Source: Methanosphaerula subterraneus
GTDB taxonomy: Archaea; Halobacteriota; Methanomicrobia; Methanomicrobiales; Methanospirillaceae
Length of the DNA stretch: 64,000 nucleotides
Direction of reading: 5' to 3'
Assembly (NCBI RefSeq): GCF_052055875.1
Contig: NZ_CP170508.1
Location: 682,001 to 746,000, forward strand
Part shown: positions 62,833 to 64,000 of the stretch, one piece after another
Position numbering within the stretch: the stretch's first letter is position 1
Layout: each line of letters starts with the position of its first letter
Made by a program: the position numbers and the translations under genes
Notes under the pieces: generated by a model
The model's input: the letters and a program-made list of their open reading frames with translations, nothing else
Database searches by the model: none
Told to the model about the DNA's origin: nothing

Positions 62833-64000
62833 TCAGGTCTCATAAACAGCAAGACCTTGAAGTTCTCTATAATGTCTCACAAATGAAACAGTGAACTCCT
62901 TAAGTGCACCGTCATCCAGAAGAGGAATGGGCCAACTTTGAATTAGTAATTCTTGTCGCCAACTGTCTGATGGGAATAGGAAAAAAAACTCTGCAAGATT
63001 CTTTGGTGCGATCTCTGCCATCTCTAGATGATCATTAATGGCTGGGAAACCAATAAATTTCATATATTTTATTATTTTATTACGAGTCTCACTGTTCATT
63101 ATTAGGTCTGAATCAGAAATATCCCTGCCAATTTGAAGGATTTTATTGAGACAGGATTCTGCAATATTTTGGTTTATCTTATCTGAATTATTTTCAATAG
63201 ATTTTCTTCCGATTTCCCCTAATATTTCAATAGATAATGATAAAACACGGAGATTTTTGTGATGAATTGCCTCTTTTGCAATATTGTAGATCGTATCTAA
63301 TTTTACATCGGTCGTGACAAAAAGTGTTTCATTTGGATTCTTCAAGGCTGATTCAAAACTATCTTGAACCCTATAGAGCAAAATCGCAATGTTGTTATCA
63401 AAATCGGCATCCAATAGTCTTTTTCCAAGTTTTTTAATTTCATTATAAAACTTGTATGAATTTTTTTCGACAGTACGAAATTGTTCATTTTTCATTTTAT
63501 CATCGAAGTCGGATATGGCTAGGTCTATGGCATAGCCTATCGTTGTTGTATCATGGCTCCCAATAGCATGATGGAGGATATTGAAATGGTTCTGAAATGG
63601 ATTATAAGTCGGGGATACTTTTTTTGCGTCAACCTTACGAGTTAGGTAATCAGACGCGTTTTCAGGGTCAAGAATGTCTACTACTCCCATTACGAATGCA
63701 TACATCAATGGAATGGTTACACTGCCTGAGAGTAATTCAAAAAAAATCAGGCATTGAATGTATATTTCGGGTAGAGAAAACAGTGCGATAAAAACATTTC
63801 CTTTATTACCTAACGAAATTGAGCTCAGTAATAATATTCCGTAAAGAATTAATATCACAAATATCGTGATAAGTAATTTAATTTTGTTATCTGTTCGAAA
63901 AAGATTAATTCCTCTAGATGTATAGGTTTGTGCCATTATTTGTATTACGATAAAAGTGGCGGAGAGAATGATACCTACGCCAGCAATTTGAGCTTGAATG
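62833..64000 (-). CDS. Hypothetical membrane protein, partial (N-terminus outside window)
   Basis: The frame is open from the right window edge; an ATG at 63936 exists, but the codons before it encode a hydrophobic helix (IAGVGIILSATFIVIQIM), so the true start lies beyond the window. Seen: three membrane helices (upstream of 63936; LLITIFVILILYGILLL; YIQCLIFFELLSG and the following stretch), then a soluble helical domain of about 270 residues with LLDADFDNNIAILLYRVQDSF. The plan resembles DUF2254-type membrane proteins, but I cannot assign it. Very AT-rich. Confidence 0.6.
   Translation of the reverse strand, partial: IQAQIAGVGIILSATFIVIQIMAQTYTSRGINLFRTDNKIKLLITIFVILILYGILLLSSISLGNKGNVFIALFSLPEIYIQCLIFFELLSGSVTIPLMYAFVMGVVDILDPENASDYLTRKVDAKKVSPTYNPFQNHFNILHHAIGSHDTTTIGYAIDLAISDFDDKMKNEQFRTVEKNSYKFYNEIKKLGKRLLDADFDNNIAILLYRVQDSFESALKNPNETLFVTTDVKLDTIYNIAKEAIHHKNLRVLSLSIEILGEIGRKSIENNSDKINQNIAESCLNKILQIGRDISDSDLIMNSETRNKIIKYMKFIGFPAINDHLEMAEIAPKNLAEFFFLFPSDSWRQELLIQSWPIPLLDDGALKEFTVSFVRHYRELQGLAVYET

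Noticed and set aside
1..64000. CRISPR arrays and rRNA genes
   Set aside because: Looked for regular spaced repeats and rRNA-like conserved blocks by eye; none seen. A computed repeat search would be decisive.

Overview
The window looks like part of the chromosome of a methanogenic archaeon of the order Methanomicrobiales; the gene set and lipoprotein style resemble Methanosphaerula or Methanoregula, but the genus is an inference. Archaeal markers are archaeal-type thrS and alaS, geranylgeranylglyceryl phosphate synthase, archaeal topA, gatCAB, the reductase of archaeal riboflavin/F420 synthesis, an MTH865-like protein and the methanogen homocysteine module (aspartate-semialdehyde sulfurtransferase, NIL-ferredoxin, UPF0280). 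Several genes appear to be leaderless behind TATA boxes. Most of the window is GC-rich, with clearly AT-rich patches at about 3.0-5.6, 15.8-22, 59.4-60.4 and 62.8-64 kb that mark insertion sequences or acquired genes.

Layout. 0-9.6 kb is mobile-element debris and IS copies: the end of a primase-polymerase (AEP) gene, a degenerate nuclease-like gene, a beta-helix protein, an IS5-type remnant, three damaged copies of one IS with GGCTCTGTTGAAA ends (two of them flank tRNA-Met), a permease gene cut by the IS, and an intact PEP synthase. 9.6-15.7 kb holds membrane genes: a P-type proton ATPase, a DUF389 protein, a cohesin-like/fasciclin surface protein and a CPA2 antiporter. 16-21.7 kb is an AT-rich island with a multi-PAS regulator, a KamA paralogue and ablA-ablB for N-epsilon-acetyl-beta-lysine, closed by a 90-bp MITE with an 8-bp target duplication. 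22-28 kb has a ClC-CBS channel, MTH865, wHTH regulators, a small antitoxin-like pair and an integrase next to tRNA-Cys. 28-34.3 kb holds a RibD-type reductase, a double-cubane-cluster reductase with its ATP-driven activator, a molybdate transporter and an FMN-dependent glutamate synthase.

34.5-52.5 kb is conserved housekeeping: thrS; GGGPS-trmJ-dcd; asnB-like-gatC-gatA-gatB-topA in one overlapping operon; the homocysteine module; Nif3-SWIM; alaS. 52.7-56.3 kb codes for exported redox lipoproteins (a PQQ-type sugar dehydrogenase fold and a cupredoxin), followed by a two-gene encapsulin operon whose ferritin-like cargo carries a C-terminal targeting peptide. 56.3-64 kb is accessory: an erythromycin-esterase homologue, a 45-residue basic protein, a remnant of the beta-helix gene, a PD-(D/E)XK-like protein and two unrecognised membrane-associated proteins, the last running off the window. 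No rRNA operon and no CRISPR array were seen.
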